A stretch of 64,000 nt of DNA from Duganella sp. CF402 (lineage in GTDB: Bacteria; Pseudomonadota; Gammaproteobacteria; Burkholderiales; Burkholderiaceae_D): assembly GCF_900109645.1 (NCBI RefSeq), contig NZ_FOBG01000002.1:248001-312000 (forward strand), given 5' to 3'. Position numbers and translations under genes: made by a program. Positions 16,336 to 25,187 of this stretch are shown piece by piece. The notes under the pieces are model-generated. The model was not told where the DNA came from and searched no databases. It saw only the letters and a list, made by a program, of their open reading frames with translations. Within the stretch, counting starts at the first letter, position 1. Each line of letters starts with the position of its first letter.

Positions 16336-17571
16336 ATGTCAGTCAGTTCTTCCAACGGTTTCAGCGTCCTGCGCCACCGTAACTTCACGCTCTACCTCTC
16401 CGCCCGTACCCTCGCCACGCTGGCCGTGCAAATGCAAAATGTCGCCATCGGCTGGCAGGTGTACTCGATGACCCACAACCTGTTCGACCTCGGCCTGATC
16501 GGCCTGGCGCAGTTCCTGCCGTTCCTCGCTCTGATCCTGATCGCCGGCCACGCCGCCGACCGCTACGACCGCCGCACCCTGATCACGCTGGCGCTCGGCG
16601 CGCAGCTGCTGTGCGGGCTGGCCTTGCTGGGCTTCACCTACACCGGATTGAGCGCCGTGTGGCCGGTGTTCGCGGTGCTGGTGTTGTACGGCAGCGCGCG
16701 CGCCTTCATGGGACCGGCCACCCAAGCGATTCTGGTCAACCTGGTGCCGCAGGAAAGCTTCAGCAAAGCGGTGGCCCTGAGCTCGTCGAGCTTCCACGTG
16801 GCCGTCATCCTGGGCCCGACGCTGGGCGGCCTGTTCTACCTGGCCGGACCGAAAACGGTTTATATGATTTCCTCGGCGCTGCTGCTGGCGGCGGTGGTGA
16901 TGATGTCGCTGGTGAAATCGGTCAAGCAGCCAAGCGCCAGCGGGCCGGCCTCGTGGCACACGGTGCTGGAAGGCTTGCGTTTCGTGTGGTCGAAAAAAAT
17001 CGTGCTGGGCGCGATCTCGCTCGACCTGTTCGCGGTGCTGTTCGGCGGCGCCACCGCGCTGCTGCCGGCGCTGGCGCATGACGTGCTGCACATCGGCCCG
17101 AGCGGCCTCGGCGCGCTGCGCACCGCGCCCGGCATCGGCGCGGCCTTGTGCTCGATCGCACTGGCCTTCTTCCCGATCACGCGCCGCGTCGGCGCCTGGA
17201 TGCTGGGCGGCGTGGCGGTGTTCGGCGTGTGCACTATCGTGCTCGGCGCCACCACCAGCTTCATGGTGGCGCTGGTCGCCCTGTTCCTGATGGGCGCCGG
17301 CGACATGATCAGCGTCTACGTGCGCCACCTGCTGGTGCAGTACGAAACGCCGGATGAAATTCGCGGCCGCGTGAGCGCGGTCAACTCGGTGTTCATCGGC
17401 GCCTCCAACGAGCTGGGCGAATTTGAATCGGGCATCACCGCCGGCTGGCTGGGCCTGACGCGCGCGGTGCTGTTCGGCGGCGCCGCCACGCTCGGCGTGG
17501 TGGGTGCCTGGACCGTGCTGTTCCCGGTACTATCGCGCATGGACCGTTTCCCGCACGAGGATAAAAAATGA
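16336..17571 (+). CDS. MFS transporter, EntS/MFS_3 family
   Basis: A 411-aa major-facilitator protein with about 12 membrane helices. HAADRYDRRTL after helix 2 is the family loop, and GPATQAILVNLVPQE resembles enterobactin-exporter-like (MFS_3) proteins. I preferred the ATG at 16336 over the frame opening at 16297 because MSVSSSNGFSVLRHRNF matches the usual N-terminus of this group. Its last bases overlap the start of the next gene (ATGA), so they are co-translated. Substrate unknown; efflux is more likely than uptake. Confidence 0.9.
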   Translation: MSVSSSNGFSVLRHRNFTLYLSARTLATLAVQMQNVAIGWQVYSMTHNLFDLGLIGLAQFLPFLALILIAGHAADRYDRRTLITLALGAQLLCGLALLGFTYTGLSAVWPVFAVLVLYGSARAFMGPATQAILVNLVPQESFSKAVALSSSSFHVAVILGPTLGGLFYLAGPKTVYMISSALLLAAVVMMSLVKSVKQPSASGPASWHTVLEGLRFVWSKKIVLGAISLDLFAVLFGGATALLPALAHDVLHIGPSGLGALRTAPGIGAALCSIALAFFPITRRVGAWMLGGVAVFGVCTIVLGATTSFMVALVALFLMGAGDMISVYVRHLLVQYETPDEIRGRVSAVNSVFIGASNELGEFESGITAGWLGLTRAVLFGGAATLGVVGAWTVLFPVLSRMDRFPHEDKK

Positions 17572-18221
17572 ACTTGCGCCTGCCCGGCATCATCCACAGC
17601 CGCCCACACCTGAGCACGGCGATTCTGCTGGGCGTCGCGGCCTATCCCCTGCTGCCGGACGCATGGCCGCTGCTGACGCGCGGACTGGCGTGCTGGGATA
17701 TCCTCGTATGGACCTACCTCGCCACGATGGCGTGGATGATGGTGCAGGCCGACCACCACGACATCAAGCGCGCCGCCTGCCGGCAGGACGAACGCGGGCC
17801 GGTGATCCTGGCGGTGCTGTCGCTGGCGGTGATGGTGAGCCTGGCGGCCATCGTCTCGCAGCTGGCGAGCGGCAAGGCCGGCGGCGACCTGGTCGAGCAC
17901 TACGCGCTGGCCGTGCTGACCCTGATCGGCTCGTGGTTCATGGTGGGCGTGATGTTCTGTTCGCACTACGCCCACCTGTACTACATCGACGACAGCGACG
18001 ACAAGCCGCTCGGCTTCCCCGACAGCGACCTGGTGCCGAACTACTGGGACTTCCTGTACTTCTCGTTCACCATCAGCGTGGCGGTGCAGACCTCGGACGT
18101 CACCGTGCGCTGCCGCAGCCTGCGGCAAGTGGTGCTGGGCCAGTCGGTGCTGTGCTTCTTCTACAACCTCGCCATCCTCGGCCTCTCCATCAACATCGCC
18201 GCCTCCCTGCTCAACGGCTGA
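17568..18221 (+). CDS. DUF1345 family membrane protein
   Basis: A 217-aa inner-membrane protein with about five hydrophobic helices. DIKRAACRQDERG between helices 2 and 3 and the C-terminal FSFTISVAVQTSDV are typical of DUF1345. The latter is reminiscent of an ion-channel selectivity segment, but no function is established. It overlaps the MFS gene by four bases and presumably shares its transcript. Confidence 0.9.
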   Translation: MNLRLPGIIHSRPHLSTAILLGVAAYPLLPDAWPLLTRGLACWDILVWTYLATMAWMMVQADHHDIKRAACRQDERGPVILAVLSLAVMVSLAAIVSQLASGKAGGDLVEHYALAVLTLIGSWFMVGVMFCSHYAHLYYIDDSDDKPLGFPDSDLVPNYWDFLYFSFTISVAVQTSDVTVRCRSLRQVVLGQSVLCFFYNLAILGLSINIAASLLNG

Positions 18222-18301
18222 ACTTGCAGAATAGAATTTAACGTGCACTTAAGGCGGGAAGGAGTAAGATGGTTACGCAGTTCAACAACAGGAGCAAGCG
18301 T

Positions 18302-18679
18302 ATGCAAATCCAAATCAATACCGACAAGACCATCGAGCGTCATTCTGGCCTCGACGAGCACGTACACACTGTCGTGAGCACTGCCCTCCACCGCTTCGGC
18401 GAGCAAATCACCCGCGTCGAAGTCCATCTCAGCGACAACCTGGGCCAGAAGTCGGCCGATGGCGATAACCGCTGCCTGATGGAAGCACGCCTTACCGGAC
18501 TTCAACCGATCGCGGTCAGCGACCATGCCGCCACCCTGCATCAGGCCATCTCCGGCGCCACCGATAAACTGAAACGTGCAGTCGATAGCGCGGTCGGCAA
18601 GCTGCACGACCACAAGCGGCATGCCGCCGGCGTGGCCGCCGCCTCGGCCGCCGTGGTGGCCGACCAGGACGACGAGTAA
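18302..18679 (+). CDS. HPF/RaiA-like ribosome-associated protein
   Basis: A 125-aa short-form ribosome hibernation/stress factor-like protein. Residues 1-100 fit the sigma54-modulation/S30EA fold (MQIQINTDKTIERHSGL, RVEVHLSDNLGQK, HQAISGATDKLKRAVD). The C-terminal tail is Ala/Asp-rich and divergent. The long-form dimerisation domain is absent. I took the start at 18302, preceded by AGGAGC, rather than 18269. It would bind the 30S subunit during stress. It is a second-copy type: the classical hpf next to rpoN would be elsewhere. Confidence 0.87.
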   Translation: MQIQINTDKTIERHSGLDEHVHTVVSTALHRFGEQITRVEVHLSDNLGQKSADGDNRCLMEARLTGLQPIAVSDHAATLHQAISGATDKLKRAVDSAVGKLHDHKRHAAGVAAASAAVVADQDDE

Positions 18680-18693
18680 CACCGCAGCGGGGG

Positions 18694-19473
18694 CTAGCGC
18701 CGTGTTAGCTCCCGCAAGTATTTCAAGCCCTGCAGCGAACGGCTGCCATACCACGACATCATCTCCCCATCCACCAGCAGCACCGGCTTGCCGATCTGGC
18801 GTTCCAGCACGTCCGCATGGGCTTCGGTGAAGCGGTACGGCTCGCTCGACAGCAGCACGCCGTCGATGCCATCGATCAGCTGCTGCGACCAGCGGAATTC
18901 CGGATAGCGCGACTCGCCCAGATCCGGCACCTGCCAGCCGATTTCTTCCAGCATGCGCGCGATGTAGGTGTCCTGCGAAATGCTCATCCACGGATCCTGC
19001 CAGATGCAGTACAACATGGTTTGCGGCGGCCCTTTCGGCGCGGCCTGCAGCAGCGCGTACTCGGCCTCGAACGCCGCGCACCAGTCGGCCGCCTGCTGCT
19101 CGCGGCAGAACACGCCGCCCATCAGGCGCGCCAATGCCACGTTGTCGTAAGGCCGCAAAGGATGGGTAACCACCAAGTTGGGCACGAACTCGGCCAGCGC
19201 GTCGGCGGTCGGCTTTTCATTTTCATCGATGTTGAGCACCACGTGGGTCGGCGCCAGCTTGCGGATTTTTTCCAGGTTGACGTCCTTGGTGCCGCCCACC
19301 TTGGGAATGTCCTGCACCACGTCCCACGGATGGATGCAAAAACCGGTGCGCCCCACCACTTGCGACGCCAGGCCGAGATCGCACAGCAGCTCGGTAATCG
19401 ACGGCACCAGCGAGACGATGCGCGCGTTCGGATCCGGCTGGTGTTCCGTGCCCAGCGCGTCAAGGTAAGCCAT
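18694..19473 (-). CDS. Cobalamin-binding/helical-backbone metal receptor, BtuF-like, without signal peptide
   Basis: A 259-aa protein of the class III periplasmic-binding fold (BtuF/FecB type): IVSLVPSITELLCDLGLASQVVGRT near the start, then NLEKIRKLAPTHVVLN and a C-terminal VLLSSEPYRF. The start at 19473 gives MAYLDALG with no signal peptide, and the frame upstream adds none, so it should stay in the cytoplasm. No ABC permease or ATPase gene accompanies it. A role as a cytoplasmic corrinoid- or metal-binding protein is inference. Confidence 0.85.
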   Translation of the reverse strand: MAYLDALGTEHQPDPNARIVSLVPSITELLCDLGLASQVVGRTGFCIHPWDVVQDIPKVGGTKDVNLEKIRKLAPTHVVLNIDENEKPTADALAEFVPNLVVTHPLRPYDNVALARLMGGVFCREQQAADWCAAFEAEYALLQAAPKGPPQTMLYCIWQDPWMSISQDTYIARMLEEIGWQVPDLGESRYPEFRWSQQLIDGIDGVLLSSEPYRFTEAHADVLERQIGKPVLLVDGEMMSWYGSRSLQGLKYLRELTRR

Positions 19474-19571
19474 GTTGTATCCAGTTAAGTTTTGATGTCG
19501 ATATTGAAGCACTCCTGACGGCATTCGTGCAACAATATGGCTCATCCAGAACCTGTACTAACCATTTTTGC

Positions 19572-20540
19572 ATGAAACAGATTAGCACCTTCGGCTCATC
19601 CAGCTACCAGATCAGCGATTTGCAACTGCTGCGCAATTCCGACGATGATGCCGCCGTCGCCCACATGCTGGCGCACTGCCCCATCATGCAACTGGAAGCC
19701 GACGAAGCCGTCAACGAATCGAGCCGCGCACGCCTGTACATCCTGCTGCGCGGCGCGCTGTCGGTCACCAACGACACCCGCACCGGCATGGCCGATGGCA
19801 CCATCAGCAAGATCCTGCCGGGCGAGAGCGTGGGCGAGCAATCGGTGCTGGATGAGGAAACCAACCTGGCCCACATCGTCGCGCTGGAGCAGAGCGAAGT
19901 GCTGGTGATCGAGGCCGACCTGGTATGGCAGTTGATCGATGAATCGAATGTGCTGGCGCGTAACCTGCTGCGCCTGCTGTCGTTCCGCATCCGCGCCGCC
20001 AACGCGCAGTTGCGCCGGCGCCAGAAGCTGGGCGAATTCTACCGCCAGTTGTCGATGATCGACGGCCTGACCAATCTGTACAACCGCGCCTGGCTGAACG
20101 ATCTGCTGCCGACGATGGTAGCCACCGCGCACGGCTCCGGCGCGCCGCTGTCGCTGATCATGATCGACCTCGACCACTTCAAGCAATTCAACGACAGCCA
20201 CGGCCACCTGGCCGGCGACGAAGCGCTGCGCGCGGCCGCGCAAGTGCTGAGCGGCGCGCTGCGCCCGACCGACTTCGCGGTGCGCTACGGCGGCGAGGAA
20301 ATGATGGTGCTGCTGCCCGACACCAGCGACAAGGTGGCCATGTCGGTGGCCGAGCGTCTGTGCGAGCGCATGCGGCAGGCCAAGGTGTTCGGCGACATGC
20401 GCCAGCCGCTGCCGCATATCACCGCCTCGTTCGGCGTGGCGGCCCTGCAGCCGCAGCAAAGCGAACACGAGCTGATCGCCACGGCAGACGCCGCCCTCTA
20501 CCGCGCCAAGGAAAACGGCCGCAATCAGGTTGCGGCCTGA
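19572..20540 (+). CDS. Diguanylate cyclase with N-terminal cyclic-nucleotide-binding-like domain
   Basis: A 322-aa soluble protein. Residues 20-150 form a cNMP-binding/CRP-like beta-roll (LYILLRGALSV, ILPGESVGEQSVLDEE). Residues 160-322 are a GGDEF domain with the active-site motif GGEEM in place of GGEEF. The inhibitory I-site RPTD lies the usual five residues upstream. The metal-binding segment DLDHFKQFNDSHGHLAGD is intact, so activity is likely. It probably couples a small-molecule or stress signal to c-di-GMP. Its 3' end overlaps the convergent DUF5610 gene by 16 bases. Confidence 0.92.
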   Translation: MKQISTFGSSSYQISDLQLLRNSDDDAAVAHMLAHCPIMQLEADEAVNESSRARLYILLRGALSVTNDTRTGMADGTISKILPGESVGEQSVLDEETNLAHIVALEQSEVLVIEADLVWQLIDESNVLARNLLRLLSFRIRAANAQLRRRQKLGEFYRQLSMIDGLTNLYNRAWLNDLLPTMVATAHGSGAPLSLIMIDLDHFKQFNDSHGHLAGDEALRAAAQVLSGALRPTDFAVRYGGEEMMVLLPDTSDKVAMSVAERLCERMRQAKVFGDMRQPLPHITASFGVAALQPQQSEHELIATADAALYRAKENGRNQVAA

Positions 20541-21085
20541 GCCTCTGCTTCCTGTGCCTTGGGCTGGTGGGCTGCGATGAAATCGGCAAAGCCCTGCTGC
20601 ACCAGGTCGTAGGTCTTGTCGATGTTGCTGGCGATGTCGCCATTCAGCACCTTCAAGCCCTGCAGTACGTCGCGCGCTTCCTTGAAGCCCTGGTCCACGC
20701 CCTTTTTCAGGGTATCGATGAAGTTATTCAGCGTTTCGGTCTCATCCTCGCCGGAATGCTGCTGCTTATAGGCTTCGTAAAATGCGGTGGACAGCGATAC
20801 AATGCGGCCAGCCGTGCCTTCCGGCGTATTGTCTTGCGACACCGCGTTCTGGATGGCGTTATCGCCGAAATCGTTCTTGAGCGCCTCGTTGATGCCGGTC
20901 AGCGCGGTTTTCAGCACCAGCGACAACGGTTCATTGGAAGAATTTAGCGAAACCGTCAAGGAAGCTTGTACGATAGAAGCATTAAGCTCCGCCTTGGCGC
21001 GGGCGGCGGGCGACAGCGTGCTGTCATCCCTGGATTGCACCGGCGTCGCGGTATTGCCCGACGTCGCGGAAACGGGAGTAGCCAT
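20525..21085 (-). CDS. DUF5610-like protein
   Basis: A 186-aa soluble protein: a Ser/Thr-rich N-terminus (ATPVSATSGNTATPVQ) followed by a helical domain (IVSLSTAFYEAYKQQH, LNNFIDTLKKGVDQGFKEARDVL) that fits my recollection of DUF5610. The ATG at 21085 follows ATGAGGAGC. There is no signal peptide. Function unknown. The gene is a single unit between two plus-strand genes. Confidence 0.75.
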   Translation of the reverse strand: MATPVSATSGNTATPVQSRDDSTLSPAARAKAELNASIVQASLTVSLNSSNEPLSLVLKTALTGINEALKNDFGDNAIQNAVSQDNTPEGTAGRIVSLSTAFYEAYKQQHSGEDETETLNNFIDTLKKGVDQGFKEARDVLQGLKVLNGDIASNIDKTYDLVQQGFADFIAAHQPKAQEAEAQAAT

Positions 21086-21147
21086 AATATTGCTCCTCAT
21101 TGAACACGCTGGAATTATCGGCAGAATTTAAAATAACTGTAGCACCT

Positions 21148-22590
21148 ATGACCAATCAGACCTTCCTCTGGCACGACTACGAAACCTTTGGCGCGGTGGC
21201 GCGCCGCGACCGCCCGGCACAGTTCGCCGCGATCCGCACCGATGCCGAGCTGAATGAAATCGGCGATCCAATCATGCTTTATTGCAAGCCGGCCAACGAT
21301 TTCCTGCCGGATCCGCAATCCTGCCTGATCACCGGCATCACGCCGCAGCAGTGCCTGGAATGGGGCGTGCCCGAGCACCAGTTCGCTGCCACCATCGAAC
21401 AGGCGTTCTCGCAGCCGGGCACCATTGGCGTCGGCTACAACACCATCCGCTTCGACGATGAGATCACCCGCTTCATGTTCTGGCGCAACCTGATCGATCC
21501 GTACGCGCGCGAATGGCAAAACCAGTGCGGCCGCTGGGACTTGCTGGACGTGGTGCGCATGACCTACGCGCTGCGCCCGGAAGGCATCAACTGGCCGACC
21601 AAGGAAGACGGCAAGCCGAGCTTCAAGCTGGAAGACCTGGCCAAGGCCAACGGCCTGCTGCACGAGTCGGCGCACGATGCGCTGTCCGACGTGCGCGCCA
21701 CCATTGCGCTGGCGCGCCTGATCCGCCAGCACCAGCCCAAGTTGTTCGACTTCTGCTTCGCGCTGCACAAGAAGGACCGCGTGGCCGACGAGATCGGCAT
21801 GCATTTGGCGGCGAATCTGCGCCAGCCCTTCCTGCACGTGAGCGGCATGTTCCCGGCCGAGCGCGGCTGTATCGCACTGGTCTACCCGCTGGGCACGCAT
21901 CCGACCAACAAGAACGAGATCATCGTCTGGGATTGCACCTACGATCCGAGCGAGCTGTTCACGCTGGATGCGGACACCATCCGCATGCGCATCTTCACCC
22001 GCAGCGACGCGCTGCCGGAAGGCGTGACGCGCTTGCCGGTGAAGAGCATCCACCTGAACAAATCGCCGATGCTGGTATCCAACCTGAAGACCTTGTCGCC
22101 GACGATGGCGAGCCGCTGGGGCATCGACCTGGAACAGGGCAAGGCGCACGCGGCGATTGCCGCTGCTGGCAGCGATCTGAGCGCGGTGTGGGAGCAGGTG
22201 TTCTACCGCCCACCGGGCGAGCCGCTGGATGTGGACGAGGATTTGTACAACGGCTTTATCAGCAAGGAAGACCGGCGCTTGCTGGACTCGCTGCGGCGCG
22301 AGTCGCCGGCGCGACTGGCAGTGGCGTCGCCGTCGTTCAGCGATGGGCGGCTGGCGGAACTGCTGTTCCGCTACCGTGCTCGCAACTTCCCTGAAACCTT
22401 GTCGGAGACCGAGATGGAGCATTGGGAGCAGCACCGCGCATCGCGCTTCTACGAAGGCGCAGGCGGTGCGCGTACCATCGACGATTTCTTTGCCCGGATC
22501 GACGAGTTGCAGCAGCAAGCCGACGAGCGCGCCGAGCAAATCCTCGGCGAGCTGTATGAGTACGCGGAGCTGGTCGCTCCGCCGCAATAA
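21148..22590 (+). CDS. sbcB: Exodeoxyribonuclease I
   Basis: A 480-aa 3'-5' single-strand DNA exonuclease used in recombination and mismatch repair. The DEDDh exonuclease motif I is DYETFG (Asp10, Glu12). Motif II lies in GVGYNTIRFDDE and motif III in HESAHDALSDVRAT. The SH3-like and C-terminal helical regions of ExoI follow. The length is close to the E. coli enzyme. The start at 21148 gives the standard N-terminus; the frame opening at 21100 is unneeded. Confidence 0.97.
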   Translation: MTNQTFLWHDYETFGAVARRDRPAQFAAIRTDAELNEIGDPIMLYCKPANDFLPDPQSCLITGITPQQCLEWGVPEHQFAATIEQAFSQPGTIGVGYNTIRFDDEITRFMFWRNLIDPYAREWQNQCGRWDLLDVVRMTYALRPEGINWPTKEDGKPSFKLEDLAKANGLLHESAHDALSDVRATIALARLIRQHQPKLFDFCFALHKKDRVADEIGMHLAANLRQPFLHVSGMFPAERGCIALVYPLGTHPTNKNEIIVWDCTYDPSELFTLDADTIRMRIFTRSDALPEGVTRLPVKSIHLNKSPMLVSNLKTLSPTMASRWGIDLEQGKAHAAIAAAGSDLSAVWEQVFYRPPGEPLDVDEDLYNGFISKEDRRLLDSLRRESPARLAVASPSFSDGRLAELLFRYRARNFPETLSETEMEHWEQHRASRFYEGAGGARTIDDFFARIDELQQQADERAEQILGELYEYAELVAPPQ

Positions 22591-22593
22591 ACG

Positions 22594-23415
22594 TTAAGCG
22601 CGGTACTGGTTGATGGCGTCGCGCGTTTCCAGCGCGACGCGGCGTGCCGCCATCGCGAAGTCTTCACCAGCTTGCGGCGCCGCGTACAGAATCGCGCGCG
22701 AGGAGTTGATCATCATGCCGGCACCATTCGCGGTGCGGCCCGATTTCACCGTCGCCGCGATGTCACCACCCTGCGCGCCGATGCCCGGCACCAGCAGCGG
22801 CATGTCGCCGACAATCGCGCGCACTTGCGCCAGTTCTTCCGGGAAGGTCGCACCCACCACCAGCGCGCACTGGCCGTTCTGGTTCCACTTCTGCGCCACC
22901 AGCTGTGCCACGTGCTGGTAAAGCGGCTTGCCGCCCACGTCCAGGAACTGCAGATCCGAACCGCCCGCATTCGAAGTACGGCACAGGATAATCACACCGC
23001 GATCGCTCCACTCCATGTACGGCTCGACCGAATCAAAGCCCATGTATGGGTTGACGGTCACCGCATCCGCGCCATAGCGGTCATACGCTTCACGCGCATA
23101 CTGGCGCGCAGTCGCACCGATATCGCCACGCTTGGCGTCCATGATCAGTGGAATATGCGGATAGTTCTCACGCACATAATCGCAAATCTGCTGCAGTTGG
23201 TCTTCCGCACTCAGCGCGGCGAAGTACGCGATCTGCGGCTTGAACGAACACGCCAGGTCGGCGGTCGCGTCGATGATCTCGCGGCAGAATTGATAGATGC
23301 CTTGCGGGTCGTTCTGGAACTGGGCCGGCAGCTTGGCCATGTCCGGATCGAGACCGACGCACAGCAGGGAGTCGTTGGCCGTCCACGCGGCGGATAATTT
23401 GTTAATAAAAGTCAC
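22594..23415 (-). CDS. pyrF: Orotidine 5'-phosphate decarboxylase
   Basis: A 273-aa enzyme of the last step of de novo UMP synthesis. The catalytic signature DAKRGDIG is at residues 93-100. The N-terminal [13 protein letters not shown] and the size of about 270 aa place it in the longer type-2 form of pyrF. It is convergent with sbcB, with a 3-bp gap between stops. Confidence 0.97.
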   Translation of the reverse strand: MTFINKLSAAWTANDSLLCVGLDPDMAKLPAQFQNDPQGIYQFCREIIDATADLACSFKPQIAYFAALSAEDQLQQICDYVRENYPHIPLIMDAKRGDIGATARQYAREAYDRYGADAVTVNPYMGFDSVEPYMEWSDRGVIILCRTSNAGGSDLQFLDVGGKPLYQHVAQLVAQKWNQNGQCALVVGATFPEELAQVRAIVGDMPLLVPGIGAQGGDIAATVKSGRTANGAGMMINSSRAILYAAPQAGEDFAMAARRVALETRDAINQYRA

Positions 23416-23509
23416 GACGGCCCCCTAAAGAAAATTGCAAACCCTCTATTGTAACCCGCCCACTGGTGGCTGTTAAAATTTGGGTTCACCACCAAAGAAA
23501 GACTACACC

Positions 23510-24274
23510 ATGAAATTATCGAACAAAGTCGCTATCGTGACCGGCGCCACCCAGGGCATCGGCCTGGCCTGCGCCCAGCGCATGATTGCGGAAGGCGCCA
23601 AGGTCATGCTGGTGGACATCAAGCCGGAAGGCGCGGAGGCCGCCGCCAAGCTGGGCGAGCAGGCCCGCTTCTTCGCTGCCGACGTCAGCCAGAAAGCCGA
23701 CGTCGACGCGCTGGTGGCCGCCACCCTCGCCGCTTTCGGCCGCATCGATATCCTGATCAACAACGCCGGCGTCACCCACGCCGCCAACTTCCTCGACGTG
23801 TGCGAGGAAGATTTCGACCGCGTCATGCGCATCAACCTGAAGTCCATGTTCCTGTGCGGCCAGGCAGTGGCGCGCGTGATGGTCAAGCAGCAGAGCGGCT
23901 CCATCATCAATATGTCGAGCGTGAACGCCGAGCTGGCCATCCCGAACCAGGTGCCGTACGTGGTGTCGAAAGGCGCGATCAACCAGCTGACCAAGGTGAT
24001 GTCGCTGAATCTGGTCTCGCACGGCATCCGCGTCAACGGCATCGGCCCCGGCACTATCCTGACCGAACTGGCCAAGAAAGCGGTCATGTCGAGCCCGGAA
24101 TCGCGCCACACCATTTTGTCGCGCACGCCAATGGGGCGCTGCGGCGAGCCGGAAGAAGTGGCCTCGATTGCCGCCTTCCTGGCCAGCGACGATGCCAGCT
24201 ACATGACCGGCCAAACCCTGTACGTGGACGGCGGGCGCCTGGCCCTGAATTACACGGTGCCGGTACAGGATTGA
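23510..24274 (+). CDS. SDR-family oxidoreductase (FabG-like)
   Basis: A 254-aa classical short-chain dehydrogenase. The cofactor loop TGATQGIG is at 11-18, the structural NNAG at 84-87, and the catalytic Ser136/137, Tyr150 and Lys154 (YVVSK) are intact. Asp36 after beta-2 (LVDIK) favours NAD over NADP. It probably oxidises a sugar or polyol or reduces a ketone; the substrate is unknown. A strong terminator lies about 110 bp downstream. Confidence 0.93.
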   Translation: MKLSNKVAIVTGATQGIGLACAQRMIAEGAKVMLVDIKPEGAEAAAKLGEQARFFAADVSQKADVDALVAATLAAFGRIDILINNAGVTHAANFLDVCEEDFDRVMRINLKSMFLCGQAVARVMVKQQSGSIINMSSVNAELAIPNQVPYVVSKGAINQLTKVMSLNLVSHGIRVNGIGPGTILTELAKKAVMSSPESRHTILSRTPMGRCGEPEEVASIAAFLASDDASYMTGQTLYVDGGRLALNYTVPVQD

Positions 24275-24279
24275 TAGTT

Positions 24280-24381
24280 ATGCGCCAGAGTGATGACTGG
24301 TATCTGAAACAACAATTAGACACATATCTGGCGACGCAGCATAATTACACCTGTCTCCACTATTCTCCTCCAAGAAAATAG
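24280..24381 (+). CDS. Possible 33-aa small protein
   Basis: An ATG-initiated frame of 33 codons (begins MRQSDDWYLKQQLD, ends SPPRK) sits between the SDR stop and the intrinsic terminator, so it would be on the same transcript. No clear ribosome site is visible (GATAGTT precedes). The composition is unlike the neighbouring high-GC genes. It may be an untranslated tail. Confidence 0.25.
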   Translation: MRQSDDWYLKQQLDTYLATQHNYTCLHYSPPRK

Positions 24382-24385
24382 TTTT

Positions 24386-24416
24386 AAGCCCGCTCCAGTC
24401 AGCGGGCTTTTTTTTT
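24386..24416 (+). terminator. Rho-independent terminator after the SDR gene
   Basis: The stem AAGCCCGCT (24386-24394) pairs with AGCGGGCTT (24401-24409) around a 6-base loop, followed by a run of nine T in all. Confidence 0.93.
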
Positions 24417-24504
24417 GCGCGCTGTCATGACGGCGTAACAATCCCTGCCTATACTGGCTTCATCTTAAGTACATGCAACCGATAGGCATGACTGAAGACC
24501 AGGT

Positions 24505-24541
24505 GCACCGGGGATGCCCGGTGCGCCACTCCCGTTTTTTT
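24505..24541 (+). other. Strong hairpin plus T-tract in the vanZ-like gene leader
   Basis: GCACCGGG (24505-24512) pairs with CCCGGTGC (24517-24524) around GATG. Ten bases later TTTTTTT runs to 24541. It stands 25 bp before the start of the next gene and could be a leader attenuator or the end of a short RNA. The gap between stem and T-tract is too long for a classical terminator. Confidence 0.35.
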
Positions 24542-24565
24542 GCAGTGCATGGTATTGTCTGCCCC

Positions 24566-24958
24566 ATGCTCAAACAAATCCTGCTCACCTCATCCCACGC
24601 CCGCCTGCGCTACTGGACCGCCATCGTGCTGTACCTGATGATCCTGGTGATCGGCTCCATTCCCGGTGCCCGCCAGGACATCGGCGAACTGGCGACCGGC
24701 CTGATCCTGCACAGCATCGCCTACGCAGGGCTGGCGTTCCTGATCTTCACCGGCAGCCGTGGCGGCCTCCGGCTGCGCGCAGCCAAGGCCGTGCTCACCA
24801 TCGCGCTGATGGGCGCGCTGGATGAGTTGGTGCAAAGCCGCTTCCCCTACCGCCACGGGGCGGTGTCGGACTGGCTGGTTGATTGCAATGCGGCGGTGCT
24901 GGCCTCGGCGTTTATGTGGGTTCTGTGGAGCCGGTATCGCATCCTTCCGGCAGATTGA
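24566..24958 (+). CDS. VanZ-like membrane protein
   Basis: A 130-aa protein with about four hydrophobic helices. The start region RLRYWTAIVLYLMILVIGS, the central HSIAYAGLAFL, and the later DELVQSRFPYRHGAVSDWLVDCNAA match VanZ-family proteins. The family is named after a teicoplanin-resistance gene, but most members have no known function and no resistance cluster is present here. The ATG at 24566 follows GTCTGCCCC without a clear ribosome site; upstream in-frame ATGs give an unlikely hydrophilic extension. Confidence 0.85.
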   Translation: MLKQILLTSSHARLRYWTAIVLYLMILVIGSIPGARQDIGELATGLILHSIAYAGLAFLIFTGSRGGLRLRAAKAVLTIALMGALDELVQSRFPYRHGAVSDWLVDCNAAVLASAFMWVLWSRYRILPAD

Positions 24959-25130
24959 TGCCGCCACCGGTAGCCCGTTCTACATCCTGACGCATTTCCT
25001 GGAGTTGTTCGGCCTTGGCCACGCGAACCAAGCCGTGCAGTGCGTGAAGAAAAATGTGCCGGCTGCGGACGTCGTTGCAGGTGGCATCTATTAATTCTTC
25101 GATAATGGTGTCTGTCACGCGTGTCAACAT
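24912..25130 (-). CDS. Small hypothetical protein under a predicted Anr promoter
   Basis: A 72-aa helical, soluble protein (MLTRVTDTIIEELIDATCND, HIFLHALHGLVRVAKAEQLQEM). I chose the ATG at 25130 because AAAGGA lies seven bases upstream; a start at 25160 lacks a ribosome site. Its 3' end overlaps the convergent VanZ-like gene by 47 bases. A perfect FNR/Anr box lies 64 bp upstream with a -10 element (AATAAT at 25165-25160) exactly 32 bp from the box centre. Function unknown. Confidence 0.7.
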   Translation of the reverse strand: MLTRVTDTIIEELIDATCNDVRSRHIFLHALHGLVRVAKAEQLQEMRQDVERATGGGINLPEGCDTGSTEPT

Positions 25131-25187
25131 ATCGATGTCCTTTAAAGTGATACCCGACAATTATTGCGTGTAGGTAGCATCTTTCAA

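Noticed and set aside
24566-24958. A glycopeptide-resistance locus
   Set aside because: A lone VanZ-like gene without vanHAX/RS is not a resistance cluster, and the family is widespread with unknown roles.
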